Counted from the stretch's first letter, positions 1-8,834 are shown. The stretch: 64,000 bases of DNA from SG8-40 sp963792855 (GCA_963792855.1 CAWBXZ010000008.1:13932-77931); one strand, 5' to 3'. Made by a program: numbers and translations. Notes: generated by a model not told the origin, from the letters alone.

Positions 1-1
1 C

Positions 2-1222
2 AGCGACGGTGATGTGGATGCAGCGTTCGCCACTGCGGCCAAGGTGATCGAGGCGGAGTACCACTCCGGTTTCCTGAACCACGCCACCATGGAGCCGCAG
101 AACGCGGTAGCGCTCTACACCGATGACCGCCTGGAAGTCTGGTGCGGAACGCAAAACGGCGAAGCGACGATAGCGTCTGCATCGGAAACGTCGGGCATTC
201 CGCTGGAGAACATCATTGTCCACAAGATGCACGCGGGCGGCGGTTTTGGCCGGCGCGGCGGGCACCAGGACTACACCAAACAGGCAGTGAAGATTGCCAT
301 GGCGATGCCCGGCACCCCGGTTCGCCTGCAATGGTCGCGCGAAGAAGACATGCGCCAGGGCCGTTACCGGCCGGTGTCGCTGGTGAAGTTGCGCGGTGCG
401 CTGGACAAGGACGGAAACTGGACCGCCTGGCACGTCCGGCAGGCCGATCAATCGATCATCATCACGGTGCGGCCGAACATGATCGAGAACGGGGTGGACC
501 CGATCAACACCCGCTGCTTCGCCGACAACCCGTACAAGGTTCCGAACTTCGTCGACGAATATGCGATGCGCAACCCGCATGTTCCGCCGGGCTTCTGCCG
601 CGCGGTGGCGCACACCAACAATCCGTTCTACCGGGAATGTTTTATCGATGAACTCGCGCATGCTGCCGGCAAGGACCCATACGAGTTCCGCCGGCCGTTC
701 CTTGAGGGAACGAAAGACCTGCCGCTGCTCGATGCCGTAGCGAAAAAGATCGGCTGGAACAAGCCGGCCGGCAAGGGCGTGCATCGCGGCATCGCCGTGG
801 TCGATTCGTATGGCAGCTACACTGCGGCGGCGGTCGAACTCTCGGTCGAGAATGGTACCGTGGTCGATGTTCAGCGCGTTGTGATCGCAATCGACAGCGG
901 CCACGTCGTCCATCCGGACGCCGTCAAGGCACAGATGGAAGGCGGCGTGATCTGGGGTCTGTCTTTCATCATGAACGAAGAGATCACCATTGAAAACGGG
1001 CGTGTCGTGCAGGGCAACTTCACCGACTACCCGGTGCTCAAGCTTGCGCAAACGCCGAAGATCGAGCCGATCATCATGCCGAGCGGCGGTTTCTGGGGCG
1101 GCGTCGGTGAGCCGCCGATCGGAGCGGTCATTCCGGCGATCGGCAACGCGCTGTTCCAGGCGACCGGCAAGCGCATCCGTTCGATGCCGCTGAAAAACCA
1201 TGGGTTCAGTTACAAGACCTGA
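2..1222 (+). CDS. Molybdopterin-binding dehydrogenase large subunit, xanthine dehydrogenase/IorB family (5' partial)
   Basis: This is the C-terminal ~406 residues of a molybdenum hydroxylase large subunit; the gene starts before the window. Visible family motifs are the glycine-rich cofactor loop GGGFGRRGGHQDY near residue 77 of the ORF and the C-terminal GGVGEPPIGAVIPAIGNAL segment, which holds the active-site Glu of this family. The layout matches the IorB-like branch (isoquinoline 1-oxidoreductase beta subunit), which works with a small 2Fe-2S subunit and oxidises N-heterocycles or aldehydes in or at the periplasm. A paralogue lies at 23833-26301. The 3' end overlaps the soxY start, suggesting co-transcription. 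The substrate cannot be read from the sequence. Confidence 0.88.
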   Translation, partial: SDGDVDAAFATAAKVIEAEYHSGFLNHATMEPQNAVALYTDDRLEVWCGTQNGEATIASASETSGIPLENIIVHKMHAGGGFGRRGGHQDYTKQAVKIAMAMPGTPVRLQWSREEDMRQGRYRPVSLVKLRGALDKDGNWTAWHVRQADQSIIITVRPNMIENGVDPINTRCFADNPYKVPNFVDEYAMRNPHVPPGFCRAVAHTNNPFYRECFIDELAHAAGKDPYEFRRPFLEGTKDLPLLDAVAKKIGWNKPAGKGVHRGIAVVDSYGSYTAAAVELSVENGTVVDVQRVVIAIDSGHVVHPDAVKAQMEGGVIWGLSFIMNEEITIENGRVVQGNFTDYPVLKLAQTPKIEPIIMPSGGFWGGVGEPPIGAVIPAIGNALFQATGKRIRSMPLKNHGFSYKT

Positions 1223-1688
1223 ATCCGGGTCGGACAGTACGGCCACGCCGTCAGTCGCGCGGCGGCGGGCATTGCATGTGCTCGCCGCCGGTGTCTGCAT
1301 GCTGGTGGTTCGTCCCGCCGCGGCGACGCGGGATGCGCTCGTCACGGCCTTGCGCGAAACGTTCGGCCAGAGCCTGATCGCGCGCGAGCGGGTGAAGCTG
1401 GATTTGCCGCTGCTGGCCGAGAGCGGAAACGTGGTGCCGGTTACGGTGAGCGTCGATTCTCCCATGACTGAATCCGACCATGTCGCCGCGATCCATCTGT
1501 TTGCGGAAAGGAATCGTCTGCCGCAAGTCGTGTCGGTCAAACTCGGGCCGTGGAACGGCAAGGCGGTGTTCAAGTCGCGCATTCGGCTTGCGGAATCGCA
1601 ACAGGTGCTCGCGGTCGCGGTGATGAGCGACGGATCGCTGTTTTCCGATGTGGCCGATGTCGAAGTCACCTATTCGAGCTGCGGATGA
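1200..1688 (+). CDS. soxY: SoxY-like thiosulfate oxidation carrier protein
   Basis: The 162-residue protein resembles SoxY, the periplasmic sulfur-carrier subunit whose C-terminal swinging arm binds sulfur intermediates through a Cys. An Arg-rich, Ala-rich N-terminus (VARRRALHVLAAG) looks like a Tat signal. The protein ends in SSCG, so the carrier Cys is penultimate; classical SoxY ends GGCGG, so the arm is shortened here. The chosen ATG overlaps the upstream dehydrogenase by 23 bases, and a start slightly downstream is possible. The stop overlaps the soxZ start (ATGA). No soxXA, soxB or soxCD is in view, so the partner could be the upstream molybdoenzyme rather than a full Sox system (inference). 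Confidence 0.8.
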   Translation: MGSVTRPESGSDSTATPSVARRRALHVLAAGVCMLVVRPAAATRDALVTALRETFGQSLIARERVKLDLPLLAESGNVVPVTVSVDSPMTESDHVAAIHLFAERNRLPQVVSVKLGPWNGKAVFKSRIRLAESQQVLAVAVMSDGSLFSDVADVEVTYSSCG

Positions 1689-2017
1689 AAAGCCTGCTGG
1701 GAAACGCGCGGCTGCGGGTTCCGGAAACCGCCAAACGCGGTGAAGTGATCGAGATCCGCACCATGGTGGAACATCCAATGGAGTCGGGTTTCCGCCATAA
1801 CAACGTGGGCAAACCGATTCCCCGGCACATTGCCACCGCGTTCGCGTGCAACTACAACGGGCGTGAGGTGTTTCGGGCGATGCTGTATCCGGCCGTTTCC
1901 ACCAATCCGTATTTTCTCTTCTACCTTGTTGCCGAAGAATCTGGCGAACTGGTTTTCTCCTGGACCGATGATCGCGGTGGCCTTGTAACAGAAACCAGAA
2001 TGATCAGCGTCACGTGA
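1685..2017 (+). CDS. soxZ: SoxZ-like sulfur carrier complex subunit
   Basis: The 110-residue protein matches SoxZ in length and content: RGEVIEIRTMVEHPMESG near the N-terminus, a central FACNYNGREVF segment and a C-terminal FSWTDDRGG beta-strand region. SoxZ forms the heterodimeric carrier with SoxY in the periplasm. The start is the ATG overlapping the soxY stop in the classic ATGA coupling, although the frame is open upstream. It has no signal peptide, as expected because SoxZ is exported with SoxY. It closes the dehydrogenase-soxY-soxZ unit; the next gene is 171 bases on. Confidence 0.85.
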   Translation: MKSLLGNARLRVPETAKRGEVIEIRTMVEHPMESGFRHNNVGKPIPRHIATAFACNYNGREVFRAMLYPAVSTNPYFLFYLVAEESGELVFSWTDDRGGLVTETRMISVT

Positions 2018-2188
2018 CTGGCGGCAGTGCTTCGGGCGGATGTAACGGGTCACGTTATCGCGCCCGGCGTCCCGGCGGACCTGGTTGAGGGCCAACGCCT
2101 GCCATGCCGCGCGCATCAGGCTTTATTTTGGCGGGCGGGGCGTGCAGCCTCTCGCCCGCCATTCCACGAAATGAAAAGGAGTTGAAGA

Positions 2189-2836
2189 TTGAAGTCCGTA
2201 GTTTCCATGTTATTACCGGCAGTGCTCCTTGCGGTCGGGCCGGTTGACGTCATGGCGATAGAAGAAGCGCCATACGAAGTAGTGAAGAAAGACGGGCAAT
2301 TCGAGATACGTGATTACGCAAGCCACATTCTTGCCGAGACCGTTGTAGAAGCTAGTCTGGAAGATGCCGGCAGCAAGGCGTTCAACAGGCTGTTCGGTTA
2401 TATTTCCGGAGGGAATAGCACCCGCGACAAGGTGGCGATGACCGCACCGGTGTCGCAACGAACGGCGGGCGAGAAGATCGCGATGACGGCGCCGGTCGGG
2501 CAGCAGCGTGCCGGCGATGAATGGGCGGTCAGTTTCATGATGCCGTCTGGATATTCTCTGGAAACTCTGCCCGAGCCCGATGATCCGCTGATTACCCTGA
2601 GGCAGGTGCCGCCAAGAACAATGGCCGCCGTGCGCTATTCGGGTTTCTGGAGTGAGAAAAACTACCAGAAGCACAAGGCGGAACTCGAAGAGTGGGTCGC
2701 GAGGAAGGGCCTTGTCATTACCGGGGATCCGGTATGGGCGCGCTACAACGCGCCGTTCACGCCATGGTTTATGCGTCGTAACGAAATCCTTGTTCCGGTA
2801 GAGGGCGAAGGAGCCGGGGAATCGAGCCCTCCGTGA
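2189..2836 (+). CDS. SOUL family heme-binding protein
   Basis: 215 residues. An N-terminal signal-like segment (MKSVVSMLLPAVLLAVG) is followed by the SOUL signature region EEAPYEVVKKDGQFEIRDY and repeated VAMTAPVSQ/IAMTAPVGQ motifs typical of bacterial SOUL domains. The C-terminal part FMRRNEILVPV also fits the fold. SOUL proteins bind heme or hydrophobic ligands; the bacterial role is not established. Translation begins at a TTG preceded by a strong AAGGAG seven bases upstream, which decides the start. It stands alone between soxZ and a DUF4124 gene. Confidence 0.85.
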   Translation: MKSVVSMLLPAVLLAVGPVDVMAIEEAPYEVVKKDGQFEIRDYASHILAETVVEASLEDAGSKAFNRLFGYISGGNSTRDKVAMTAPVSQRTAGEKIAMTAPVGQQRAGDEWAVSFMMPSGYSLETLPEPDDPLITLRQVPPRTMAAVRYSGFWSEKNYQKHKAELEEWVARKGLVITGDPVWARYNAPFTPWFMRRNEILVPVEGEGAGESSPP

Positions 2837-2989
2837 GACGATTGGCGAATGATGCCGGGAAGTGCGTCGCGGGATATTGACGGAGGGGTTCTGCATGGAC
2901 GTTCAGGTGTTGCCGGGTTGCACGGGACTTGCTATATCCTGATCAATTGCAGTACCCGGCGCATGACAGCGCGAAGGAGAATGTAATCG

Positions 2990-3469
2990 ATGAAACGTAC
3001 AACGGAATTTGTTTGCTTCGCGGCCTCACTGCTGTTGCTGACGATAGCAGCTTCCCAGGCGCAGGAAATCAAGAAGTACATCACACCTGACGGCAAGACG
3101 GTTTACTCCGATACGCCGATACCCGGTGCGCGTGAAGCAGGATCGGTCGCTCCGCCGCCGCCTATTGATCCCGAGGAACGCGAGGAGGCCGAAGCCGCCG
3201 CTCGCGACGCCGCGAAACGTGCGGATGAGTTGGCTTCCCAGCGCGAGGATGAGTTGGCCGGGCAGACAAGCATCGAGGAAGCCGAACAGCAACTCGAGGA
3301 TGCCAGGAATGCGCTGGCAGCCGGCAAGGAGCCGTTACCGGGCGAACGTTTGGGCACTGCCGGTGGAGGCAACCGCTTGACCGATGCGTATTTCCAGCGG
3401 CAAAGGGCGAACGAGCAGGCAGTAATAAACGCTGAAAAAGCGCTGGAGGCAGCACGCGGTCGACGCTGA
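2990..3469 (+). CDS. DUF4124 domain-containing periplasmic protein
   Basis: 159 residues with a cleavable signal (MKRTTEFVCFAASLLLLTIA...ASQAQ). The DUF4124 core KKYITPDGKTVYSDTPIPGA follows directly. The rest is a Glu/Ala/Arg-rich, probably coiled-coil tail from about residue 60 to 159. DUF4124 proteins are common envelope proteins of beta- and gammaproteobacteria and their function is unknown. The ATG is preceded by AAGGAG at good spacing. It appears monocistronic and faces the convergent DUF2189 gene. Confidence 0.85.
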   Translation: MKRTTEFVCFAASLLLLTIAASQAQEIKKYITPDGKTVYSDTPIPGAREAGSVAPPPPIDPEEREEAEAAARDAAKRADELASQREDELAGQTSIEEAEQQLEDARNALAAGKEPLPGERLGTAGGGNRLTDAYFQRQRANEQAVINAEKALEAARGRR

Positions 3470-3633
3470 GCGTTGATCATCGACTCAGTAATGGTGAGGC
3501 ATCTCCGCCAAGCGGGAGATATGCACACCGGAAATCGGTGGTCCAGCGCCGCAGCGGCTCTGCGCACTATTTGAGGCTGCCCGACTCCCCGTGTCCTGGC
3601 TGCGGCCGCTGAGAGAGCATGTTCCGGCACATC

Positions 3634-4428
3634 CTAATCTTTGTGTCGCGGCCAGGCAGAACTGTCGATGGTTTCCTGATAAGCGTGCCATGTCGCGTGT
3701 CCGATCAGGGGCAGGGTCACGGCCAGCCCGATGAACGCCGTAACAATCCCGACCGCCACGGCGGCAACGATCAGTAGCACCCAGACCACCATGGCGGCCT
3801 TGTTGCGAAGCACGGCGTTGAAACTGGTCACGACCGCCGTCACCATATCCGCATCGCGGTCCATGATCATCGGCAGCGAGAATGCGCTGATACAGAAAAC
3901 GAATGTCGCGAACAGGGAGCCGACAAGCGTCCCCACACCGAAGAAAATTGCCAGCTCGGCCAGATCCGGGCTCGCCAACGCCGGCCAGAATACGTGAATC
4001 ATGGATGCCGCGCGCGCCCACACCAGAAACACGACCATCAGGATCAACGCAAACACCATCTGATTGCCGATCTGGCGCCAGCTATTACGTAATGAATGGC
4101 CGAGCGTTGGCTTTCGACCGTTCTGGAGTTGCAGGCTGATGTCATAGAACGCCATCGCGAGCAAGGGACCGACGAAAACAAAACCGGAAAGCAGCGCAAG
4201 CAGCACCACATAATTGCCGAACGTCACTGCGAGAAAGGCCAGCAGGTAACTCAGTGCGACGAGGATCGCTCCGTAACCGAGGCTTTGGACCGGAGCCCGT
4301 CGCAGATCCTGCCAGCCCAGCTTGATCCATCTGAGCGGTGCGTCCGGTTGCAGGTCGTTACAGGGCGCGGCAAAGGGCAGCGCATCGGTCGGGTTGTCCT
4401 GATTCTGCGGTGAAGTGGAATCGGTCAT
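3634..4428 (-). CDS. DUF2189 domain-containing integral membrane protein
   Basis: 264 residues with about six hydrophobic segments and the DUF2189 hallmarks: W(I/L)xLGWxDLRRAP near residue 35, FVGPLLAMAFYDIS, an LPMIMDRDADMVTAV segment and the C-terminal GHATWHAYQ. Its function is unknown. A full paralogue of the same size lies at 16328-17119, so the genome carries at least two. An AGGGAAACCC-ATG arrangement supports the start. No neighbour shares the strand closely enough to suggest an operon. Confidence 0.85.
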   Translation of the reverse strand: MTDSTSPQNQDNPTDALPFAAPCNDLQPDAPLRWIKLGWQDLRRAPVQSLGYGAILVALSYLLAFLAVTFGNYVVLLALLSGFVFVGPLLAMAFYDISLQLQNGRKPTLGHSLRNSWRQIGNQMVFALILMVVFLVWARAASMIHVFWPALASPDLAELAIFFGVGTLVGSLFATFVFCISAFSLPMIMDRDADMVTAVVTSFNAVLRNKAAMVVWVLLIVAAVAVGIVTAFIGLAVTLPLIGHATWHAYQETIDSSAWPRHKD

Positions 4429-4688
4429 GGGTTTCCCTGGTTCAAACAGATCGCGAGCGATCGCGGTTGGTGTCGGTCACGGCATCCGTGCAAATGACCG
4501 ACCGTCGCTCAGATGTGAATCTTTTTCACCCGATCTGTCAATACCAATACCCGGTGGCTGTCACAGTTCGCAAGGATGCTGGCGCGATCGACTGGAAGCG
4601 CGATGCTTTGTGACGGCAGTGCTGGCATGAAACCGGTAGTGGAGACCGGCGCTTTCCCCGAGCGGACGATTTCGGGCTGTCGGCGGTT

Positions 4689-5585
4689 TCAGCGGGCAGC
4701 TTCGATCTGCTGGCTGGCGTTCCGGTATTCGCCGTCGATGAAACGTGTCACTTCGTCCACGACGGGCAATCCATCGGCGAGTGTGGAAAATGCTGCGACA
4801 GTGCGCCCGTGGCCGACGTCGGGGTAAAAGATTTCGCGAACGCCAACGTCTGCCTGACGCAGTCGCGCCGCAAGACGCCGTGTGTTTCGCGGGATCACCG
4901 TCGTGTCGGCATCGCCGCTGATCAACAGCGCCGGCGGCGCTGCCGCCGAGACGAATTCGATGGGTTGTGTGGACCGGGGTGCCGGGTCCCCGAAAATGTT
5001 CTTCAGCCGCCCGCTTTGCAACGGCAGGAAGTCATACGGTCCCGACAGGCCGATCCATCCTGCCAGTTGTTTTGGGGAATGCGCGTGCGCATCAAGATAG
5101 CTCGCATCGAGCGCAAGCATCGCCGCGATGTGCGCGCCGGCGGAGTGGCCCATCAGAAAAATCCGAGCCGGATCGCCGTTGAACCGTGATGCGTTCTCGA
5201 GCGTCCAGGTCACCGCAAGTGCCCCGTCCTCGACGAATCGCGGGAAAACGACTTCGGGATAGACGCGGTAGTCGGGAACGACTGCGATGAAACCCTTGGC
5301 AGCCAACGTGCGCCCGACAAAGCGGTAGTCCGCCTTGCTGCCGCTGTCCCAGCCGCCGCCATAGAAAAACACCACCACGGGTGCCGGCTGCTGGCGGACG
5401 TTGACAGGCTCGAACAGGTCGAGCTTCTGGCGGCTCAGCGGGCCATAGGCGATGTCTGCGTGCTCGCGTGCCTGCTCCGCGGGCGAGAAGGTATTGAGAT
5501 ACAGAAACGGGGAGCAGCCAGCCAGCAGGCTTGCCGTTACTGCGGCGACGAGGTATTGGCGAAGTGGCATGGAAGGTTTCGACAT
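4689..5585 (-). CDS. Lipoprotein alpha/beta hydrolase (carboxylesterase/BD-FAE type)
   Basis: 298 residues from the ATG at 5585. The reading frame is open further upstream, but this start gives a signal with lipobox LLAGC (Cys24), so the protein should be a lipoprotein. Catalytic features are the oxyanion-hole stretch FYGGGWDSG, nucleophile elbow GHSAGAH, the Asp in SGDADTTV and the His in GHG near the C-terminus, a complete Ser-Asp-His triad. Enzymes of this group hydrolyse short acyl or aryl esters. The substrate is unknown. It is divergent from the small membrane gene at 5851. Confidence 0.82.
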   Translation of the reverse strand: MSKPSMPLRQYLVAAVTASLLAGCSPFLYLNTFSPAEQAREHADIAYGPLSRQKLDLFEPVNVRQQPAPVVVFFYGGGWDSGSKADYRFVGRTLAAKGFIAVVPDYRVYPEVVFPRFVEDGALAVTWTLENASRFNGDPARIFLMGHSAGAHIAAMLALDASYLDAHAHSPKQLAGWIGLSGPYDFLPLQSGRLKNIFGDPAPRSTQPIEFVSAAAPPALLISGDADTTVIPRNTRRLAARLRQADVGVREIFYPDVGHGRTVAAFSTLADGLPVVDEVTRFIDGEYRNASQQIEAAR

Positions 5586-5772
5586 TTGATTTGCCGTTTG
5601 GTGCGCACGAAGTGCTGACACGCCTTGAAGAAGTCCGGCCGATCCGTGGCAGCCGGCGGTTTTGACCCTGTTTGTTGCGATCCGGTGTTGCAGCTCGCTC
5701 GTGTGGAATGAACACACCGCGCTCTCTGCACGTTGTCTCGCGCCAAAGCAGCCACCGACGCGTCGAACAAAC

Positions 5773-5789
5773 ATGCGTTAACAGGCCCT
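5773..5789. repeat. 17-bp repeat ATGCGTTAACAGGCCCT, copy 1
   Basis: An exact 17-base match to positions 14305-14321. Both copies are intergenic and in the same orientation. This one lies between the divergent esterase and the 61-residue membrane protein gene. It contains GTTAAC and may be one end of a degraded mobile or regulatory repeat; nothing more is visible. Confidence 0.5.
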
Positions 5790-5850
5790 AGCCAAACAGA
5801 GCCGTTCGCGCCAGAATGCGCTGGTTTCAGGCGAATTGGAAGGAGGCGAG

Positions 5851-6036
5851 ATGAGCGAGCAGAAGAAAAATCCTCTGGTTGGAATCGCCGCGGTGATCGG
5901 CGGGATATCACTGTGTATCGTTTTTGTCATTGCCATTTTCGCGAAGGCGCAACTCGTGGTCGCTGTGTGGATCGTGGCGGCACTCGCGGTGATGGGAATC
6001 GGTCTCGGGTTTTTTGCGTCACGCGGCCCTGACTAG
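5851..6036 (+). CDS. Small two-helix membrane protein, unknown function
   Basis: 61 residues from the ATG at 5851, chosen because AAGGAGG sits directly upstream at ideal spacing. A charged start (MSEQKKNPLVG) is followed by two hydrophobic helices (about residues 10-29 and 34-54) separated by a KA turn, and a short RGPD tail. No family is recognised. It precedes the DUF2914 gene by 118 bases on the same strand. Confidence 0.6.
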   Translation: MSEQKKNPLVGIAAVIGGISLCIVFVIAIFAKAQLVVAVWIVAALAVMGIGLGFFASRGPD

Positions 6037-6154
6037 CGCTTGCATTGACACATCACGGGTAGATGAGGGAGGCAAGGCCCAACAAGGCATGATGCCTTGC
6101 TTGCCCGGATCGCGTGAGCGGATGCCCGACATTCTGTGCGAAAGGAGAACGGAT

Positions 6155-6523
6155 TTGAAAAAGTTTGTTTTTGCGATGGTTGCGATGTGTCTGACGCTGC
6201 CGGGTCTTGCACTGTCGGCGGGTTCGATATCCGAGGCGAAGCTTGGGAAGGGTATTGTTGACCGCGAAATTTCGGAAGAAACCAGCACGTTTGCGCTGAA
6301 CGAGACGGCTTATCTGTGGATGCGAGTGGTAGATGGACAGGGCGAAACCATTACCGTGACATGGTCCGCGGGCGATCAGTCGTTTGAGGTTCCGCTCCCG
6401 ATTGGCAGCAACTCCTGGCGCACCTGGTCGAGCAAGAAATTGCATCTTCCGGGTGAGTGGACCGTCACGGTTACCGATCCCGCAGGAACGACGCTGCATC
6501 AGGCCACGCTGACCGTGCAATAG
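6155..6523 (+). CDS. DUF2914 domain-containing secreted protein
   Basis: 122 residues from a TTG start preceded by AAAGGAGAACGGA; the longer upstream reading frame lacks a signal peptide. The signal peptide spans about residues 1-22. The mature part is a DUF2914 beta-sandwich: AYLWMRVVDGQGETI, VTWSAGDQSFEVPLPIG, SWRTWSSKKL and a WTVTVTD C-terminus. The conserved W-R pattern is typical. Function is unknown; related domains sit in envelope proteins near DNA-uptake or repair genes elsewhere. It probably acts in the periplasm. Confidence 0.8.
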   Translation: MKKFVFAMVAMCLTLPGLALSAGSISEAKLGKGIVDREISEETSTFALNETAYLWMRVVDGQGETITVTWSAGDQSFEVPLPIGSNSWRTWSSKKLHLPGEWTVTVTDPAGTTLHQATLTVQ

Positions 6524-6551
6524 CGCGGTCAGTCAGCCGGTCAATGCCCGG

Positions 6552-7169
6552 CTACGCTGGCTTGCGCCGCTGATACCAACGGTCAATCCAGTAGTCGATG
6601 CTGAAATAGCGGCCGCCACCGGTGAAGAGCAGCGAAAGCAGCATGATGAAATAGGTGGCAGCAAATTCGATCCCGTTGTTCAGAACCGTGATCGAGCCGC
6701 GGCCGGTGAGCCAGCCGTAGTTTCCGTGTTCCTTGAGCAGTTCGATCGCCTTGGCCTTGCGGGGCGCAGCCTCCATCACGCGCTCGTTTGCGAGCCAACT
6801 CGATGAATCGGAGATGGCGAGCCAGCCATTGTCCCAGTGCACCGTCAGCATCGCGACCAGCATGGTGATGGCCAATGGAATCGCGACCAGCCGCGTTGCC
6901 AGGCCGGCGATCAGGGCGATCCCGCCGAAGAACTCTGCACCAGCGGCCAGCGCCGTCATGACGTATGGAAACGGCAGGCCCAGGCCCCAGTCGGGATTGC
7001 CGAACCATTGGGCGGTCGATTCGAAATTGGCGAGCTTCATCCACCCGGCCTGCATCATTACCGGCGCAAGATAGAGGCGCAGCAGCAGCGGCGGCAGTCC
7101 GTCAAGAGGGGCGAGAATGGATGTGAATCGATCGTAGAGTGTTCGGGTGCCAGCCAGCAGCGATGTCAT
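6552..7169 (-). CDS. DoxX family membrane protein
   Basis: 205 residues from the ATG at 7169, preceded by AAGGACGG. DoxX-like features are LLLRLYLAPVMMQAGWMKL in the first helix, GLPFPYVMTALAAGAEFFGGIALIAGL in helices two and three, and a C-terminal helix. The final basic segment (YWIDRWYQRRKPA) is cytoplasmic-looking. DoxX proteins are four-helix membrane proteins, sometimes linked to quinone or sulfur redox chemistry, but no redox partner is adjacent here. An 82-residue hydrophilic loop between helices is longer than in minimal DoxX. Confidence 0.82.
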   Translation of the reverse strand: MTSLLAGTRTLYDRFTSILAPLDGLPPLLLRLYLAPVMMQAGWMKLANFESTAQWFGNPDWGLGLPFPYVMTALAAGAEFFGGIALIAGLATRLVAIPLAITMLVAMLTVHWDNGWLAISDSSSWLANERVMEAAPRKAKAIELLKEHGNYGWLTGRGSITVLNNGIEFAATYFIMLLSLLFTGGGRYFSIDYWIDRWYQRRKPA

Positions 7170-7400
7170 AAGTCCGTCCTTGCGAAAATCCGGTGAGTGG
7201 TGCTGATACGGCTTGTGACGCTGATCTGGATGCGGTCCGGGTGTGGGGATTGAGGCGATGCAGTGCAACATCCGCTTGCCCGCGGACCCCGGGGTACGGC
7301 GGCCATGGTCGGCCCGATTACCTGCAGCAGGCCCAACGAGCGTCAAGACCTATGCCATCATGTCGGTGCGTGATCGGATTTCTATCGAAGGGGATGCAAA

Positions 7401-7616
7401 ATGGCGAAGAGCGCAGTATCTGCGGCGTCGATCATCGGTATCGCGTTACTGGTCGCAGGCGTTGGTCTGGCTTTCTGGGGATACCAGTTGTCGGGCTCGT
7501 TCACCTCACAAATCACCGAAGTCGTCACAGGCTCGCAAACCGACAAGGTCATGGCGTTGTATATCGGCGGGGCCGTAAGTATTGTTGTCGGCGTCTATAT
7601 GCTCATCAAGAGCTAG
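7401..7616 (+). CDS. DUF3185 family small membrane protein
   Basis: 71 residues with two transmembrane helices (about 10-28 and 50-68) joined by a polar loop GSFTSQITEVVTGSQTDKV. This matches the DUF3185 family: FWGYQLSGS after helix one, and VMALYIGGAVSIVVGVY. Function is unknown; members are frequent in betaproteobacteria. It is followed 16 bases later by a GlsB-type gene on the same strand, suggesting a two-gene stress-membrane operon. Confidence 0.78.
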   Translation: MAKSAVSAASIIGIALLVAGVGLAFWGYQLSGSFTSQITEVVTGSQTDKVMALYIGGAVSIVVGVYMLIKS

Positions 7617-7632
7617 AACGCCTGGAGGTGTC

Positions 7633-7881
7633 ATGATTACAAACATCATCATTTTTCTGGCAATTGGCGCCGTGGCCGGGTGGCTCGCCGGCAACATCAT
7701 GAAGGGAAGAGGCTTCGGTGCCGCAGGCAACATCGTGGTGGGGATCGTCGGCGCCATGATCGGCGGTTTCATGTTCGGTCTGGTCGGCATTTCGGCGGGA
7801 GGCCTGTTGGGCTCGATCGTTACAGCCACTGTGGGTGCCATCGTCTTGTTGTTTCTGATCGGAGCCATCAGGAAATCCTGA
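7633..7881 (+). CDS. GlsB/YeaQ/YmgE family stress-response membrane protein
   Basis: 82 residues from the ATG at 7633, preceded by GGAGGTG. Three hydrophobic segments carry the family's glycine-rich motifs: AGWLAGNIMKGRGFG, NIVVGIVGAMIGGF and a C-terminal GAIVLLFLIG. Members are transglycosylase-associated small inner-membrane proteins linked to acid and general stress. An in-frame upstream extension was rejected because of the ribosome-binding site. It follows the DUF3185 gene closely. Confidence 0.85.
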   Translation: MITNIIIFLAIGAVAGWLAGNIMKGRGFGAAGNIVVGIVGAMIGGFMFGLVGISAGGLLGSIVTATVGAIVLLFLIGAIRKS

Positions 7882-8120
7882 GTGACCGGTAGCCTTCTCG
7901 AACAGCTGTAATTGGTGCCAGGGTTTGCGAGGCAAGTCGCCGCGGGCAAAGCGTCCGAATAAACCGGGTAGTCAGTCCGGGTAAACGGAAATGCCCGAAC
8001 CGTGTAACAGCCATGCGGTAGGGTTGCAACCGTCAGTCAGCCGGGACGTGCCTTTCGGGGCGCCGTTACTGAAAATAGCGGCTTTCGTTCGTTAGCGGTT
8101 CGTGATGTAAACACGCCAGA

Positions 8121-8834
8121 CTACGTTTGTTCGTTGCCCGCGCCCAGAAATTCGTCCACCAGCGTCGCGTCGCTCAGCAATTTGTCGCGATCGACTTCCC
8201 GTGCAACGCTGCCGCTTTCCATTACGAAAGCACGGTCTGCCAGCGAGCTGGCGAAATCCAGGTTCTGTTCGACGAGCAATATCGTTAATCCGTAACGCTG
8301 TCTCGCCTGCATGAGGTGTTGCTGAATTTCGTCCAGCAGCGAAGGCTGGATACCCTCGGACGGTTCGTCGAGCAACAGCAGCTTTGGGCGCAGTACCAGT
8401 GCGCGGGCCAGCGCCAGCAACTGTTGCTGTCCACCACTCAGGCTGCTGCCGAGGTCGTTCAACTTTGGCCGCAAAATGGGGAAATCCTCGAGCGCTTCGT
8501 CGATGGTGGAGAGCGGCAGTCTCCGGGCGCGAACGCCAACGAGAAGATTTTCACGCACCGTCAGTTTCGAGAAAATCTCCCGCCCCTGCGGCACGTAACC
8601 CAAACCCAATCGTGCGCGCTGTGGCGGTGACATGTTGGTGATGTCCTGGCCTTCGAGAATGACGCGGCCGCTGCGTGTCTTTATCAGGCCAGCCAGCGTC
8701 TTGACCAACGTCGTCTTGCCGATGCCGTTGCGTCCGAGTACCGCAACGATTTGTCGTGATTCCAGCGTGATGCCGAAACCGGTCAGAACCATCAACTCGC
8801 CATATCCGGCGCGCAGATCATCAACGCGCAGCAT
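8121..8834 (-). CDS. ABC transporter ATP-binding protein, LivF/UrtE type
   Basis: 237 residues: Walker A GRNGIGKTTLVKTL, signature LSGGQQQLLALARAL, Walker B LLLLDEPSEGIQP and the H-loop region ILLVEQNLDFA. The GYG near the start and the short length fit the LivF/UrtE ATPase of branched-chain amino acid or urea/amide importers. It is the last gene of a minus-strand operon and overlaps the end of the fused permease-ATPase gene by 14 bases, so translation is probably coupled. Its partner ATPase is the C-terminal half of that fused protein. Confidence 0.88.
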   Translation of the reverse strand: MLRVDDLRAGYGELMVLTGFGITLESRQIVAVLGRNGIGKTTLVKTLAGLIKTRSGRVILEGQDITNMSPPQRARLGLGYVPQGREIFSKLTVRENLLVGVRARRLPLSTIDEALEDFPILRPKLNDLGSSLSGGQQQLLALARALVLRPKLLLLDEPSEGIQPSLLDEIQQHLMQARQRYGLTILLVEQNLDFASSLADRAFVMESGSVAREVDRDKLLSDATLVDEFLGAGNEQT

